Assembly: GCF_016888515.1 (NCBI RefSeq)
Contig: NZ_JAFEJK010000001.1
Coordinates: forward strand, 2,327,475 to 2,391,474
Length of the DNA: 64,000 nucleotides
Source of the DNA: Shimia biformata
GTDB lineage: Bacteria > Pseudomonadota > Alphaproteobacteria > Rhodobacterales > Rhodobacteraceae
Direction: 5' to 3'
The position numbers and the translations under genes were made by a program. Position 1 is the first letter of the stretch; every line of letters begins with the position of its first letter. Below the pieces are notes generated by a model. That model was not told where the DNA came from, made no database searches, and was given only the letters and a program-made list of their open reading frames with translations. Positions 1-8,818 of this stretch are shown here, piece after piece.

Positions 1-431
1 GGGGCGTCTGCCTTCGGAGCAGCGGCCTTTTTCGGAGCAGCTTTCGCGGCCGGTGCAGCAGCTGCGGCCGGGGCCGAACCTGCGCCGATGGCGGCCTTGA
101 TGCCCGACTTGTCTGCGCCCGATGCCAGGATCTCGGTGATCTTGACCAGGGTCAGCTTCTGACGGTGGCCCTTGGTGCGCTTGGACGAGTGCTTGCGGCG
201 ACGCTTGACGAAGTGGATGACCTTTTCGCCCTTGATCTGGTCGACGACCTCGGCCTGAACCGCGGCACCGTCAACAAGCGGCGCGCCGACGACGGTCTTG
301 TCACCGCCCAGCATCAGCACTTCGTTGAATTGAACTTTCTCACCGGCATCAGCTGCCAGTTTCTCGACGCGCAGGATATCGCCCGATTGGACGCGATACT
401 GTTTGCCGCCGGTTTTCAGGACTGCGAACAT
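1..431 (-). CDS. rplU: 50S ribosomal protein L21 (partial, 3' end outside window)
   Basis: L21 is a structural protein of the large ribosomal subunit that contacts 23S rRNA. Reading down from the ATG at 431, the protein opens MFAVLKTGGKQYRV, the classic L21 start, and carries the conserved FVKRRRKHSSKRTKGHRQ stretch. It then runs into an Ala/Lys-rich tail (KAAPKKAAAPK) that is absent from the roughly 103-residue E. coli protein; such tails are common in Rhodobacteraceae L21. The stop codon lies beyond position 1. rpmA would be expected next downstream, which cannot be checked here. Confidence 0.95.
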   Translation of the reverse strand, partial: MFAVLKTGGKQYRVQSGDILRVEKLAADAGEKVQFNEVLMLGGDKTVVGAPLVDGAAVQAEVVDQIKGEKVIHFVKRRRKHSSKRTKGHRQKLTLVKITEILASGADKSGIKAAIGAGSAPAAAAAPAAKAAPKKAAAPKADA

Positions 432-688
432 GCCCTTCTTCCTTCATATTGACCGCGTTCTGTGGCCGCCCCCTTTTTCAAGGTATCGGGCGTTTGTGGC
501 TTGTGCCGCCTCGAACAGCGCGCCCCGTTGGGGACGATCGTTTCAAGTAAAACACGGCGCAAAGCACATGCTTCACGCCGGGTTGGGCGGCTTATCGGGC
601 GAATTGGGGGAATAGTCAAGGGCTGTTTTTGCCCCCGCGCGCCAGAATGCGCTGGGGTTTGTCGCCCGCGCGGTCTATAGCACATGCC

Positions 689-1024
689 ATGTCCGACACC
701 ATCCCCCCCTGCCCCGAATGCCAGTCGTCCTTTGCCTATGCCATGGACGCGCTGCTGGTCTGTCCCGAATGCGGCCACGAATGGACCGCCGGCGCGGAGA
801 CCGGACCGGAAATCCGCGACAGCGTCGGTAACCTCCTGGCCGATGGCGACACCGTGACGGTCATCAAGGACCTCAAGCTCAAGGGCACCTCGGACGTCAT
901 CAAGGTCGGCACCAAGGTGCGCGGCATTCGCCTTGTCGAGGGCGATCACGACATCGATTGCAAGATCCCGGGCGTCGGGCCGATCGGCCTGAAGTCGCAG
1001 TTCGTCAAGAAAGTGACCGGCTGA
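689..1024 (+). CDS. PhnA/YjdM-family zinc-ribbon protein
   Basis: This 111-residue protein of the PhnA (YjdM) family has an N-terminal zinc ribbon formed by two Cys-x2-Cys pairs (CPEC near residue 8 and CPEC near residue 29). A small C-terminal beta-barrel domain follows, with the family signature DGDTVTVIKDLKLKG. Despite the historical name, PhnA proteins are not established phosphonate-degrading enzymes and their cellular role is unclear. I chose the ATG at 689 because the zinc ribbon starts directly after it; an in-frame ATG at 629 would add 20 residues of poor composition. It stands alone, divergent from rplU. The stop codon lies inside the first unit of a 14-bp tandem repeat. Confidence 0.85.
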   Translation: MSDTIPPCPECQSSFAYAMDALLVCPECGHEWTAGAETGPEIRDSVGNLLADGDTVTVIKDLKLKGTSDVIKVGTKVRGIRLVEGDHDIDCKIPGVGPIGLKSQFVKKVTG

Positions 1025-1063
1025 TACCGGGCGCCTGATACCGGGCGCCTGTTACCGGGCGCC
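1022..1063. repeat. Three tandem copies of a 14-bp unit at the phnA-like stop codon
   Basis: The unit TGATACCGGGCGCC occurs at 1022-1035 and 1036-1049, and with two changes (TGTTACC...) at 1050-1063. The first unit contains the TGA stop of the PhnA-like gene. This looks like local slippage or duplication; each unit also contains the self-complementary core GGCGCC. Confidence 0.9.
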
Positions 1064-1078
1064 GGGAGCGGCTGCCTG

Positions 1079-1927
1079 CTAAAGTTCCTCGCCGGGGTGC
1101 AATTCCCCCATGCGCCGTGCCAGCACTTCGAAGCGGTTTGACATGACCTCGAAATGCACCGCGTTCATCAATTCATAGACCGTCTGCATGTCCGGGTGTT
1201 CCAGCGCCTCGGTATAGGCCTCTAATTCGTCATCGCTGAACTGCTGGTAGGTATAGGCACTGTTGGCCAAGGCCGAAGCCGCCATTTCAACGCGCAGCTC
1301 GCTTTCGTTTTCCTTCAAAAGCGCACGCAGCCCTTCTTCGTCGATGCGCAGGTTGATGACACCCGACAGCGAGGCGGCAACAAGGAACCGCACCTGGATT
1401 TCCTGCACCGCACGCGGGCCGATGTCCTGCGGATCAACCGCGTGATTCATGCGCCGGAACAGGTCAAGCCGGGACGCGCCCTTGCGCACCAGATCCGAGA
1501 CGATCCGCTCGCCCGCTTCCTGGATCAGTTCGTCATCGTCGTAATGGGCCAGGTTTTCGGCCTGAACCAGCCGCTGCCCAAGGTCGGATGCATAAAAGCT
1601 GTTGGCATGATCCAAGAGATCGTCGGTCAGCGTGGCCGACAGGATGTCGGTGGCGCGTTCGCGCATGATCTCGGGCGCGAAGACCTCTTTTGACAGGCGC
1701 ACCCAGTCGGCCCCGAACGCGTCCTCCTCAAGCCCCAGCATCGCTGGCGCGGCCGAAGCCGACAGCTCGATCGAATCAAGCGCGACGTCAAAGCCGGTGA
1801 TTTCAAGGAATTCCTCAACCCGCGCCCGATCCGCCGCCCGCAACTGGGTGGCCAGAACGGTGGCAATCAGGGTCGCGGCGATCAGTGTCACAACACGAAA
1901 GGGCATCGGTATCTGCATGGGGTTCAT
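1079..1927 (-). CDS. Secreted DUF2059 domain protein
   Basis: This 282-residue protein has an N-terminal hydrophobic segment (FRVVTLIAATLIATVLATQL) ending in LRAADRA, consistent with Sec export to the periplasm. The remainder is acidic and alpha-helical with the spacing of DUF2059 proteins, including a YASDLGQRLVQAE stretch of the 'FYxSPxGQ' type typical of that family. No catalytic residues are recognisable and the function of DUF2059 is unknown. The start at 1927 is preceded by CACAGG; 1918 is a possible alternative, and the longer reading frame from 1981 puts non-signal residues ahead of the signal peptide. It is divergent from tRNA-Ser. Confidence 0.75.
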   Translation of the reverse strand: MNPMQIPMPFRVVTLIAATLIATVLATQLRAADRARVEEFLEITGFDVALDSIELSASAAPAMLGLEEDAFGADWVRLSKEVFAPEIMRERATDILSATLTDDLLDHANSFYASDLGQRLVQAENLAHYDDDELIQEAGERIVSDLVRKGASRLDLFRRMNHAVDPQDIGPRAVQEIQVRFLVAASLSGVINLRIDEEGLRALLKENESELRVEMAASALANSAYTYQQFSDDELEAYTEALEHPDMQTVYELMNAVHFEVMSNRFEVLARRMGELHPGEEL

Positions 1928-2037
1928 CCTGTGGCCTGCGTTTTTTTCCAACCTAAAGCAAAAGGATGGGCAAACAATCAAATTCCCCCCTTGCGCCCGG
2001 TTTCAATCACCATTAAACGACGCCCCCAGACCCCCGC

Positions 2038-2127
2038 GGAGAGGTGCCGGAGTGGTCGAACGGGGCGGTCTCGAAAACCGTTGTCCCTTCACGGGGACCC
2101 AGGGTTCGAATCCCTGTCTCTCCGCCA
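2038..2127 (+). tRNA. tRNA-Ser (anticodon CGA)
   Basis: The 90-nt gene includes an encoded CCA. The acceptor arm GGAGAGG (2038-2044) pairs with TCTCTCC (one G-T wobble), the discriminator is G, and the T-arm contains GGTTCGAATCC. The anticodon stem GCGGT/ACCGT encloses the loop CTCGAAA, giving anticodon CGA (serine UCG). The long variable arm (GTCCC...GGGAC) is typical of class II tRNA-Ser. Confidence 0.97.
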
Positions 2128-2161
2128 TTTTCCTTCTGGATCAATCCATTAGAGGAAAATG
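2126..2161. repeat. 9-bp inverted repeat starting in the tRNA-Ser CCA end
   Basis: CATTTTCCT at 2126-2134 is perfectly complementary to AGGAAAATG at 2153-2161, with an 18-nt loop. It may act in 3' processing or termination of the tRNA transcript. There is no T-run after it. Confidence 0.6.
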
Positions 2162-2197
2162 CGCCCGCGTGTGCGGGTCCGATTACAAGCATTAAAC

Positions 2198-3001
2198 TTA
2201 CTCTGCCCGAAACCGTGCCCCCGGTGCTGGCGGGTCGATGGGCGGGCCGGCGAAGCATTGGGCGATCTCCATCCAAGCCGTCGCGGTGTCGCCCGTGGTC
2301 ACGATATCGGTATCGGCGACGTTGCGGGTTTGTGCCACGGTCTGACAGAAGCCGACGGCCGAGCCGGTGACCCGGTTGTCCTCTTGCGCCATCCCCCATT
2401 CCCAGACCGCCCCCGACGGCGCGGTCAGGGTCACGTGGGGCGCGGGGTCGGGCACCTCCAGCCCGCGGTTTCGGAAAGTCCAGCCAAAGGTATTCACGCC
2501 AAGATGGGCGATGTTGCGGATGCGGTCGGCCTCTTGGCGTTCCAGGCCCAGTAGGTCAAACACCTCTTGCCCATGTGCCCAGGTCTCCATCTGGCGGGCG
2601 GTAACCGAGGACAGCGCGCTCATCTCGGGGCCGGCCCATTTCAGCCGTTTCTTGGGATCGGTGCGGGCATAGGCGTCGGCCAGCCGCTCGGATGTGTCTT
2701 CCCAGGCATCGGCCAGCGCCCGGCCCGAGAGCCCGGCCAGCCAGGGGAATTGCAAATCCAGGATCGGCGTACCCGACATCATCGCCTTGCCCAGCGGCGC
2801 GAAGAACTCATGGAAGGCGGCGTCGCTTTCCAGCGATTTCAGCGCCGCGACGTTGAACAGATGCAGATGCCCGATCACGTGGTCGATGGTCCAGCCCTTG
2901 AACAAAGTGGCCCGGTCGAATTCATCCTCGGACAGCCCGCGAATGGCCGCTGCCAGCACCCGTGTCTCCTGGCGAAAATCCTCAGCCTGCTGCATCGTCA
3001 C
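2198..3001 (-). CDS. TIGR03084-family DinB/MDMPI-like protein
   Basis: This 267-residue protein resembles the maleylpyruvate isomerase N-terminal/DinB-like four-helix family (TIGR03084). It has the metal-site style motif GWTIDHVIGHLH near residues 36-47 and a second histidine in METWAHGQEVFDLLG. Members are predicted metal-binding proteins, often thiol-dependent transferases or isomerases, but this subfamily has no proven reaction. The start overlaps the end of the biotin-carboxylase gene by about 20 bp (or 14 bp if M3 is used), so it is the last gene of a four-gene operon. That position suggests a role in the same acyl-CoA pathway, by inference only. Confidence 0.8.
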   Translation of the reverse strand: MTMQQAEDFRQETRVLAAAIRGLSEDEFDRATLFKGWTIDHVIGHLHLFNVAALKSLESDAAFHEFFAPLGKAMMSGTPILDLQFPWLAGLSGRALADAWEDTSERLADAYARTDPKKRLKWAGPEMSALSSVTARQMETWAHGQEVFDLLGLERQEADRIRNIAHLGVNTFGWTFRNRGLEVPDPAPHVTLTAPSGAVWEWGMAQEDNRVTGSAVGFCQTVAQTRNVADTDIVTTGDTATAWMEIAQCFAGPPIDPPAPGARFRAE

Positions 3002-4982
3002 CTCCTTCGTCCTCGACCCGGCACAGCAGCGCCCCCTGTGCCACCTGCGCCCCGGCCTGCGCTGTCAGGTCGCGGATAATGCCCGGTCTGGTGGCGCGTA
3101 TCTGGTGTTGCATCTTCATCGCTTCCAGCACCATCAGCGCGTCGCCCGCCTGAACGCGATCCCCGTCGGTGACATGGACCCCGGTCAGGATGCCATGCAT
3201 CGGTGCGGCGACCTGACCGCCATCGCCCCCGGCCCCGGCCCCGCCGCCAAGGCCGGGAAAACTCGCGCGTATGGTGCGGGATGTCGACACGACATCAAGC
3301 GTCTGCGCCGTGGCCCGGACCTCGACAATGCCGGCAAGAGCGCCGTTGACCCGCATGTCCCGCCCCTGCCCTGTCACGACGTCATCTGCGTCCGGGGTCA
3401 CGACGCGCAACATATCCGGCCCGGATTGGTGGACCATGAATCGACAGGGTTCGCCGTCGATCTCAAGGTCCAGAACGGTTGTCGGCTCCCCGGCGCTGGA
3501 CCAGCCCATCAACTCGTCCGGGATATCAAGCGCATGGGCGCGGTTCCGGTCGGCTTCTGCGTGAAAGGCCACCGCCGCGACCACGGCCCTTTGGTCAGGT
3601 GTCATCGGCGGCGGCAGCAGCGCCGCCATATCCGCGCCGTCCAGCCATCCGGTATCGGCCAATCCGTCTGCAAATGCCTCTGATCGCAGCACCCCGATCA
3701 GGAAATCCCGGTTGGTGACCGGGCCAAGGATCACCGTTTCGCCCAGTGCCGCGATCAGCGCCTGCCGCGCGGCGTCGCGCGTTTCGCCAAAAGCAATCAC
3801 CTTGGCCAGCATCGGATCATAGAAGGCCGACACGATGTCACCCGTGGCAATGCCCGCATCTGTCCGCGCCAGCGGCTCGGGCGCGGGCCGCCAAGCCATG
3901 ATCCGCCCCGCCGATGGCAGGAATCCCATGGTCGGGTCTTCGGCATAAAGCCGCGCTTCCATCGCCCACCCCGTGATACGGACATCATCCAGCGTCACGG
4001 GCACCGCCGCGCCCTCGGCCACCAGAAGCTGAAGCGCGACAAGGTCCAGCCCCGTGACCATTTCCGTCACCGGATGTTCGACCTGAAGGCGTGTGTTCAT
4101 CTCAAGGAAATAGAAATTTCCGTCGCCATCCAGCAGGAACTCCACCGTCCCCGCCCCGACATAGCCCACCGCCTGCGCCGCGCGCACCGCCGTGTCCCCC
4201 ATCCGCGCGCGCAGGTCGGGCGTCATGGTCGGACCGGGCGATTCCTCGATCACCTTCTGGTGACGGCGCTGGACCGAGCAGTCACGCTCGCCCAGGTGAA
4301 TGACATTGCCGTGGTGGTCGGCCATGACCTGAATCTCGACATGACGCGCCTGGGTCACGGCCTTTTCAAGAATGATCTTGTCATCGTCAAAGGCGGCGCG
4401 TGCCTCGGACCGGGCCAGGGTCAGCGCCTCGGCGAACCCCTCGCGCGAGGTTACCAGCCGCATGCCCTTGCCGCCGCCACCGGCCGCGGCCTTGATCATC
4501 ACCGGAAAGCCGATTGCATCCGCCTCGGCCAGAAGCGCGGCATCGTCCGCCATGCCTTCGAACCCCGGCACGACAGGCACCCCTGCCCGTTTCATCGCCT
4601 CGCGCGCCCGTGCCTTGTCCCCCATCAGCGAGATCACCTCGGGCGACGGGCCGACAAAGACCAGCCCCGCATTGGCGCAGGCGGCGGCAAAGCCTGCGTT
4701 CTCGGACAGGAAGCCATAGCCGGGATGGATTGCATCCGCACCCGCCTGTTGCGCCGCCTTCAGTATGGCCTTGGTCGAGAGATAGGATTGCGCCGCCGGG
4801 GACGGGCCGATGCGTACCGCATGATCGGCAAACCGCACATGGGCCGCGCCCGCATCGGCATCGGAATAGACCGCGACGACCCCCAGCCCCCTGTCGCGCG
4901 CGGTGCGCATGATGCGCAGCGCGATCTCGCCGCGATTGGCCACAAGAAGCGTCTTGATCGGTGCTTTTATCGGTTGGGTCAT
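2982..4982 (-). CDS. Acyl-CoA carboxylase alpha subunit (biotin carboxylase + BCCP)
   Basis: This 666-residue cytoplasmic subunit should carboxylate its own biotin with ATP and bicarbonate and pass CO2 to the partner carboxyltransferase. The biotin carboxylase domain begins LLVANRGEIALRIMRTA and carries the ATP-grasp loop KAAAGGGGKGMRLV, then VEFLLDG and EMNTRLQVEHPVTEM. The C-terminal biotinyl domain has VLEAMKMQHQI, with the lysine as biotin attachment site. Length and layout match methylcrotonyl-CoA and geranyl-CoA carboxylase alpha chains (LiuD/AtuF). A 4-bp ATGA overlap with the beta subunit shows translational coupling. The AtuA-like neighbour favours a geranyl-CoA-type substrate, but substrate cannot be read from this subunit. 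Confidence 0.93.
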   Translation of the reverse strand: MTQPIKAPIKTLLVANRGEIALRIMRTARDRGLGVVAVYSDADAGAAHVRFADHAVRIGPSPAAQSYLSTKAILKAAQQAGADAIHPGYGFLSENAGFAAACANAGLVFVGPSPEVISLMGDKARAREAMKRAGVPVVPGFEGMADDAALLAEADAIGFPVMIKAAAGGGGKGMRLVTSREGFAEALTLARSEARAAFDDDKIILEKAVTQARHVEIQVMADHHGNVIHLGERDCSVQRRHQKVIEESPGPTMTPDLRARMGDTAVRAAQAVGYVGAGTVEFLLDGDGNFYFLEMNTRLQVEHPVTEMVTGLDLVALQLLVAEGAAVPVTLDDVRITGWAMEARLYAEDPTMGFLPSAGRIMAWRPAPEPLARTDAGIATGDIVSAFYDPMLAKVIAFGETRDAARQALIAALGETVILGPVTNRDFLIGVLRSEAFADGLADTGWLDGADMAALLPPPMTPDQRAVVAAVAFHAEADRNRAHALDIPDELMGWSSAGEPTTVLDLEIDGEPCRFMVHQSGPDMLRVVTPDADDVVTGQGRDMRVNGALAGIVEVRATAQTLDVVSTSRTIRASFPGLGGGAGAGGDGGQVAAPMHGILTGVHVTDGDRVQAGDALMVLEAMKMQHQIRATRPGIIRDLTAQAGAQVAQGALLCRVEDEGGDDAAG

Positions 4983-6601
4983 GGCCGCGCCACCCCGAAG
5001 CTGTTGGGTCTCAGGTCGCGGGTTTGCGCGGCGCGGCAGGTATCAAGGCAGAAGCCGATCACCCGGCGCGTGTCGCGCGGGTCGATCATGCCGTGATCCA
5101 GCACCCGGCCCGAGGTATAGAACGCATCCGACTGGGCGTCGAAATGCGCCGCGATTTTTGCGCTCTGCGCCGCCAGCCGACCCTCGTCCGGTGTCACGCC
5201 CTTGCGCTCGGCGGTGCGGCGCGCGACCTGCTCCATCGTCGCCGCCGCCTGCCCCCCGCCCATCACGCCGGTCATGGCATTGGGCCAAGTGAACAGGAAG
5301 TCGGGGCCAAAGGCATAGCCGCACATGCCGTAATTCCCGGCCCCGAAACTGGCGCCGATATAGAAGGACAGCTTGGGTACACGGATATTGGTCACCGCCT
5401 GGATCATCTTCGAGCCATGTTTGATCATGCCGGCATGTTCGCTTTGCGCGCCAACCATGAACCCGGTGGTGTTGTTGAGGAAGATCACCGCGCTCCCGGC
5501 CTGATCCATCAGTTGCAGGAAATGCGTGACCTTGGTCGCGCCGTCGGGATCAAGGGGGCCATTATTGCCAATGATGCCAACGGGATGGCCCATGATCTTG
5601 GCGTGGATGCACAGGGTCGCCGGGCCATAATCCGGCTTGAACTCGCGCAGGTCCGACCCGTCCACGATCCGCGCCGCCACCTCGCGCATGTCGTATGGCG
5701 TGCGGTAGTCCATCGGCACGATCCCGGCGATGTCTTCGGCGCTCAGCGCGGGCGGATCATAGGCCCGTGGGCGCGGTTCGGCTTGGCTGTCGTTCCAGCC
5801 CAGCCCGGCCACGACCGCGCGCACGTGGCGCAGCGCGGCGGCGTCATCCTCGGCCAGGTAGTCGACAAGCCCGGTGGTGGTCGCGTGCATCTCGGCCCCG
5901 CCAAGGTCGGCGTCCTTTGCGACCTCGCCCGTCGCGGCCTGCACCAGCGCCGCCCCCGCCAGCATCGCCATACCGTTGCCGCGCACGCCGACCACATAAT
6001 CCGACAGGCCCGGCTGATAGGCCCCGCCCGCCGTGGATGCGCCATGCAGCACGGTAATCACGGGAAGCCCCATCGCCGAATGCCGCGCGAGCCCGGCAAA
6101 CATGCCGCCACCATGGGCCCACAGCTCGACCGTGTAGTTCATCAGGTCCGCCCCGGCGCTTTCGACAAGGTGGATGAAAGGCAGCTTCTGTTTCTGGGCA
6201 ACCTCAAGGCAACGCAATGATTTCTCGACGCTTTTCGTGGTCATCGCCCCGGCATTGATGCCCGCGTCGTCGACATAGATCATCGCCCTGACGCCCGAGA
6301 CAAAACCGATCCCGATCAGCGCGCTGGCACCGGGGATCGAGGTGTCGGGATCCGGGTCATCGACCAGAAAGGACGCCATGTTGCACAGTTCCAGGAAGGG
6401 CAATCCGGGGTCCAGAAGCGCCGCCAGCCGTTCACGCGGAGACAGTTGGCCGCGCTTATCGAACACCGGGCGGCGGCTTTCGGATTTGGCGGCGGCGCGG
6501 GCCTCGGCGTCACGCATTTTCCGCACCAGCGCCAGCATCCCGTCGCGCGCCTCCAAGGCGGCGTCACTGGTGGCGTCGAACCGGGTGGCAAAGGCGGTCA
6601 T
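4979..6601 (-). CDS. Acyl-CoA carboxylase beta subunit (carboxyltransferase)
   Basis: This 540-residue crotonase-fold carboxyltransferase transfers CO2 from biotin to an acyl-CoA. Family hallmarks are RGQLSPRERLAALLDPG near the N-terminus, the glycine-rich GASTAGGAYQPGLSDY region, the acyl-CoA-binding NNGPLDPDGATKVTHFLQL region and SFGAGNYGMCGYAFGPDFLF. It resembles LiuB/AtuC rather than the propionyl-CoA type. Its start overlaps the AtuA-like gene by 4 bp (ATGA) and its stop overlaps the alpha subunit likewise, so the two subunits should be made in balance. The actual substrate (3-methylcrotonyl-, geranyl- or another branched enoyl-CoA) is unresolved. Confidence 0.93.
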   Translation of the reverse strand: MTAFATRFDATSDAALEARDGMLALVRKMRDAEARAAAKSESRRPVFDKRGQLSPRERLAALLDPGLPFLELCNMASFLVDDPDPDTSIPGASALIGIGFVSGVRAMIYVDDAGINAGAMTTKSVEKSLRCLEVAQKQKLPFIHLVESAGADLMNYTVELWAHGGGMFAGLARHSAMGLPVITVLHGASTAGGAYQPGLSDYVVGVRGNGMAMLAGAALVQAATGEVAKDADLGGAEMHATTTGLVDYLAEDDAAALRHVRAVVAGLGWNDSQAEPRPRAYDPPALSAEDIAGIVPMDYRTPYDMREVAARIVDGSDLREFKPDYGPATLCIHAKIMGHPVGIIGNNGPLDPDGATKVTHFLQLMDQAGSAVIFLNNTTGFMVGAQSEHAGMIKHGSKMIQAVTNIRVPKLSFYIGASFGAGNYGMCGYAFGPDFLFTWPNAMTGVMGGGQAAATMEQVARRTAERKGVTPDEGRLAAQSAKIAAHFDAQSDAFYTSGRVLDHGMIDPRDTRRVIGFCLDTCRAAQTRDLRPNSFGVARP

Positions 6602-8382
6602 GGCAGGGTCTCCAACACGGTCTGGTCAATCTCGATCTCGGTCGCAAGCAACAGTTGCGCATAGCCCTTGGCCTGCGGATCGTTCCTGAGGGACGAGGTA
6701 CCGCCCCCGCCAAGCGCCTGATCCAGAACGATATTCATCGCTTTGAGACCGGGCAGGTAATAGCGTTCGATGGCCCCTTCGCAGAAATGGCCAAAGGTCC
6801 AGCGCAGGTGGATCTCGTCCAGCCCGTGCCAGATCCACGGCAAGAGGTCCGGGCGCCGGGCGATGACGCCGATATTGGCCTTGTCGCCCTTATCGCCGCT
6901 GCGCGCCCAGGCCAGGCGGATCAGCGGAACCAGTACCGTGGCGCCGGTCTGGGTTGGCTTTGCGGGCGGTTCAGGGCGCAGGATGGCGGCGGCGGCAATC
7001 GGTGGCGCGGGGGCAATCCGCATCTCTCCCGCCTCATCCTCGACCCGCACGGTGACGTCGGATTTCTGCGTCAGAAAGGAAAACAGCGCCAGCACCGGGG
7101 ACGGGCGCGGGCGGGTTCCGGCAAACCCGCTCAGACCCGGCGGCGCGGCCAGCGCCAGCCCGGTTGCCTCTTTCAGCAACAGACCAATCGCGCGGGCATC
7201 ACCATGGCGCGCGGCCAGTTTCAACACCACTTCGCGGGCTGGATCGGGGCGGGCATTGGCGCCGAATTGCGATTCCGCGCCAAGGATTTCGATGCTGGTC
7301 TCGGTGAAATCGGGGGCGTTCATTGCGGTCAGCGCGTCCCGCGCCCGGCCTATCGCGGCATCGGCAAAGGCGCGTGCTTTTGCGGCGGCGTCCAGTCCGT
7401 AATAGCTGAAATACCCTCCGCCGCGATACCCATCCTGCCACGTGAGGCATGCCTTGTAAGCCTCTGGAACACCAGCGCCTTTTGCATTTGATACCTGCAC
7501 GGTCTCCCCGACCTGTTTCAACGACACGGCAGAGAAATCACAGATCACGTCGGGCAGAACATAGCGCTGCGGATCCCCGATCTCATAGAGGATCTGCTCG
7601 CCCACCGTGGCGCATGTCACCAGACCGCCCGCGCCCTTGGGCAGTTCAATGGCAAAGCTGCCGTCACGCGACAGCACCGCCACCGGATAGCCCACCGCCC
7701 CAGCCCCGCCGGGCACATCCTGCCAGTCGGTAAAGTTGCCACCCGTCGCCTGCGGACCACATTCGATCACATGCCCCGCCAGCGATGCCCCCGCCAGCGC
7801 GTCCAGATCACCGGGCTGCCAGCCAAACGCATGGATCGCCGCGCCCAGTGTCACCGCGCTGTCGACACAGCGCCCGGTCACCACGATATCGGCCCCCCGG
7901 TCCAGTGCCGCCGCAATGGGGAACGCCCCGAGATAGGCATTGACGCTGCCGACCTTGTCCTGCGGCGGAAACGGCGCGCCCGAGAACATCTCGACCGGGG
8001 CGGTCCTGGCCATCGCGTCGAGGTTCCCCGTCAGGTCGTCGCCCAGCACCACTGCCACTTTCAGAGCCAACCCCTGACGCGCGATTTCCGCCCGTAGCGC
8101 GGCGGCGCAGGCCATGGGGTTCACCCCCCCGGCGTTTGTGATAACCCGCACGCCCTGCGCCGCGATCTCGGGCAGGTTGGGCGCCATGGCGGTGGTGACG
8201 AAATCCGTGGCAAAGCCCGCCTCGGGGTCTTTCGCACGGGCGCGGGCAAGGATGGCCATGGTGATCTCGGCCAGGTAGTCATAGACAAGGAAATCAAGCT
8301 GCCCGCCCTGCAACAATTGCTGCGTGGCAAGGCCCGCATCGCCCCAGAAACCGCTTGCGCCGCCGATCCTGATCGCCGTCAT
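6598..8382 (-). CDS. AtuA-family protein (DUF1446, acyclic terpene utilization)
   Basis: This 594-residue protein opens IRIGGASGFWGDAGLATQQLL, the strongly conserved start of the AtuA (DUF1446) family, and contains DFLVYDYLAEITMAILARAR and VVTGRCVDSAVTLG. In Pseudomonas, atuA lies in the citronellol/geraniol degradation cluster beside geranyl-CoA carboxylase; its reaction is not established. Here it is the first gene of the operon, coupled by a 4-bp overlap to the carboxylase beta subunit. The ATG at 8382 is preceded by GGGAGG on the minus strand. The C-terminal part (GDKGDKANIGVIAR) is also conserved in this family. No dedicated acyl-CoA dehydrogenase or hydratase is adjacent. Confidence 0.88.
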   Translation of the reverse strand: MTAIRIGGASGFWGDAGLATQQLLQGGQLDFLVYDYLAEITMAILARARAKDPEAGFATDFVTTAMAPNLPEIAAQGVRVITNAGGVNPMACAAALRAEIARQGLALKVAVVLGDDLTGNLDAMARTAPVEMFSGAPFPPQDKVGSVNAYLGAFPIAAALDRGADIVVTGRCVDSAVTLGAAIHAFGWQPGDLDALAGASLAGHVIECGPQATGGNFTDWQDVPGGAGAVGYPVAVLSRDGSFAIELPKGAGGLVTCATVGEQILYEIGDPQRYVLPDVICDFSAVSLKQVGETVQVSNAKGAGVPEAYKACLTWQDGYRGGGYFSYYGLDAAAKARAFADAAIGRARDALTAMNAPDFTETSIEILGAESQFGANARPDPAREVVLKLAARHGDARAIGLLLKEATGLALAAPPGLSGFAGTRPRPSPVLALFSFLTQKSDVTVRVEDEAGEMRIAPAPPIAAAAILRPEPPAKPTQTGATVLVPLIRLAWARSGDKGDKANIGVIARRPDLLPWIWHGLDEIHLRWTFGHFCEGAIERYYLPGLKAMNIVLDQALGGGGTSSLRNDPQAKGYAQLLLATEIEIDQTVLETLP

Positions 8383-8620
8383 CGATGTCCTCCCTTGGGT
8401 TTATCGTGGCGCGGAGCGCCCTGTCACTCAAGGTTCGAGATGGGACGCGCAGGGAAACGTCACGTCATTGCGCCGCGCGCCCCTGCCTTGGAAACCGCGG
8501 GCATCGTCACAATATCACCGTTGTTCAGACCGAGTTTTGGGCCGTTTTTGCCCGGATCGGCAGTTAGGTATCACGTTTGCCGCCACCTGCTCGCGCGGCT
8601 GTTAACCAGTGGAGACTGTC

Positions 8621-8818
8621 ATGCAACACGTGCCCCGGGCGCGTTTCACCGCTGCCAGCCCGCCGCGTCATGCGCGGCTTTTTGAACTGATCCGTCAGGA
8701 AAACCTGGCGGGACGGAATTTTCGTCCGAAACGCGACGAAGCCCCGCACCCGATCCTGTGCGCCAACTTCATCCGGCAGGCCGAAGAATCGCTGCGGCCT
8801 CAGCCCAGATCGTCCTGA
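8621..8818 (+). CDS. Possible small Arg-rich protein
   Basis: A 65-codon frame starts at ATG 8621 ([15 protein letters not shown]) and ends at 8818, overlapping the 3' end of rlmE on the other strand by 19 bp. The product is basic with an amphipathic [14 protein letters not shown] helix; no family is recognised. Codon third positions are GC-rich, but that is also true of antisense frames in this genome, and the ribosome binding site is weak (GGAGAC about 6 nt upstream). I list it as a possibility only. Confidence 0.3.
   Translation: MQHVPRARFTAASPPRHARLFELIRQENLAGRNFRPKRDEAPHPILCANFIRQAEESLRPQPRSS

Noticed and set aside
1022-1063. CRISPR-like or regulatory array
   Set aside because: Three directly abutting 14-bp units without spacers; simple tandem duplication explains it.
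2038-2161. Integrative element attachment site at tRNA-Ser
   Set aside because: The tRNA 3' end is intact, but no integrase gene or second copy of the tRNA end was found in the window.
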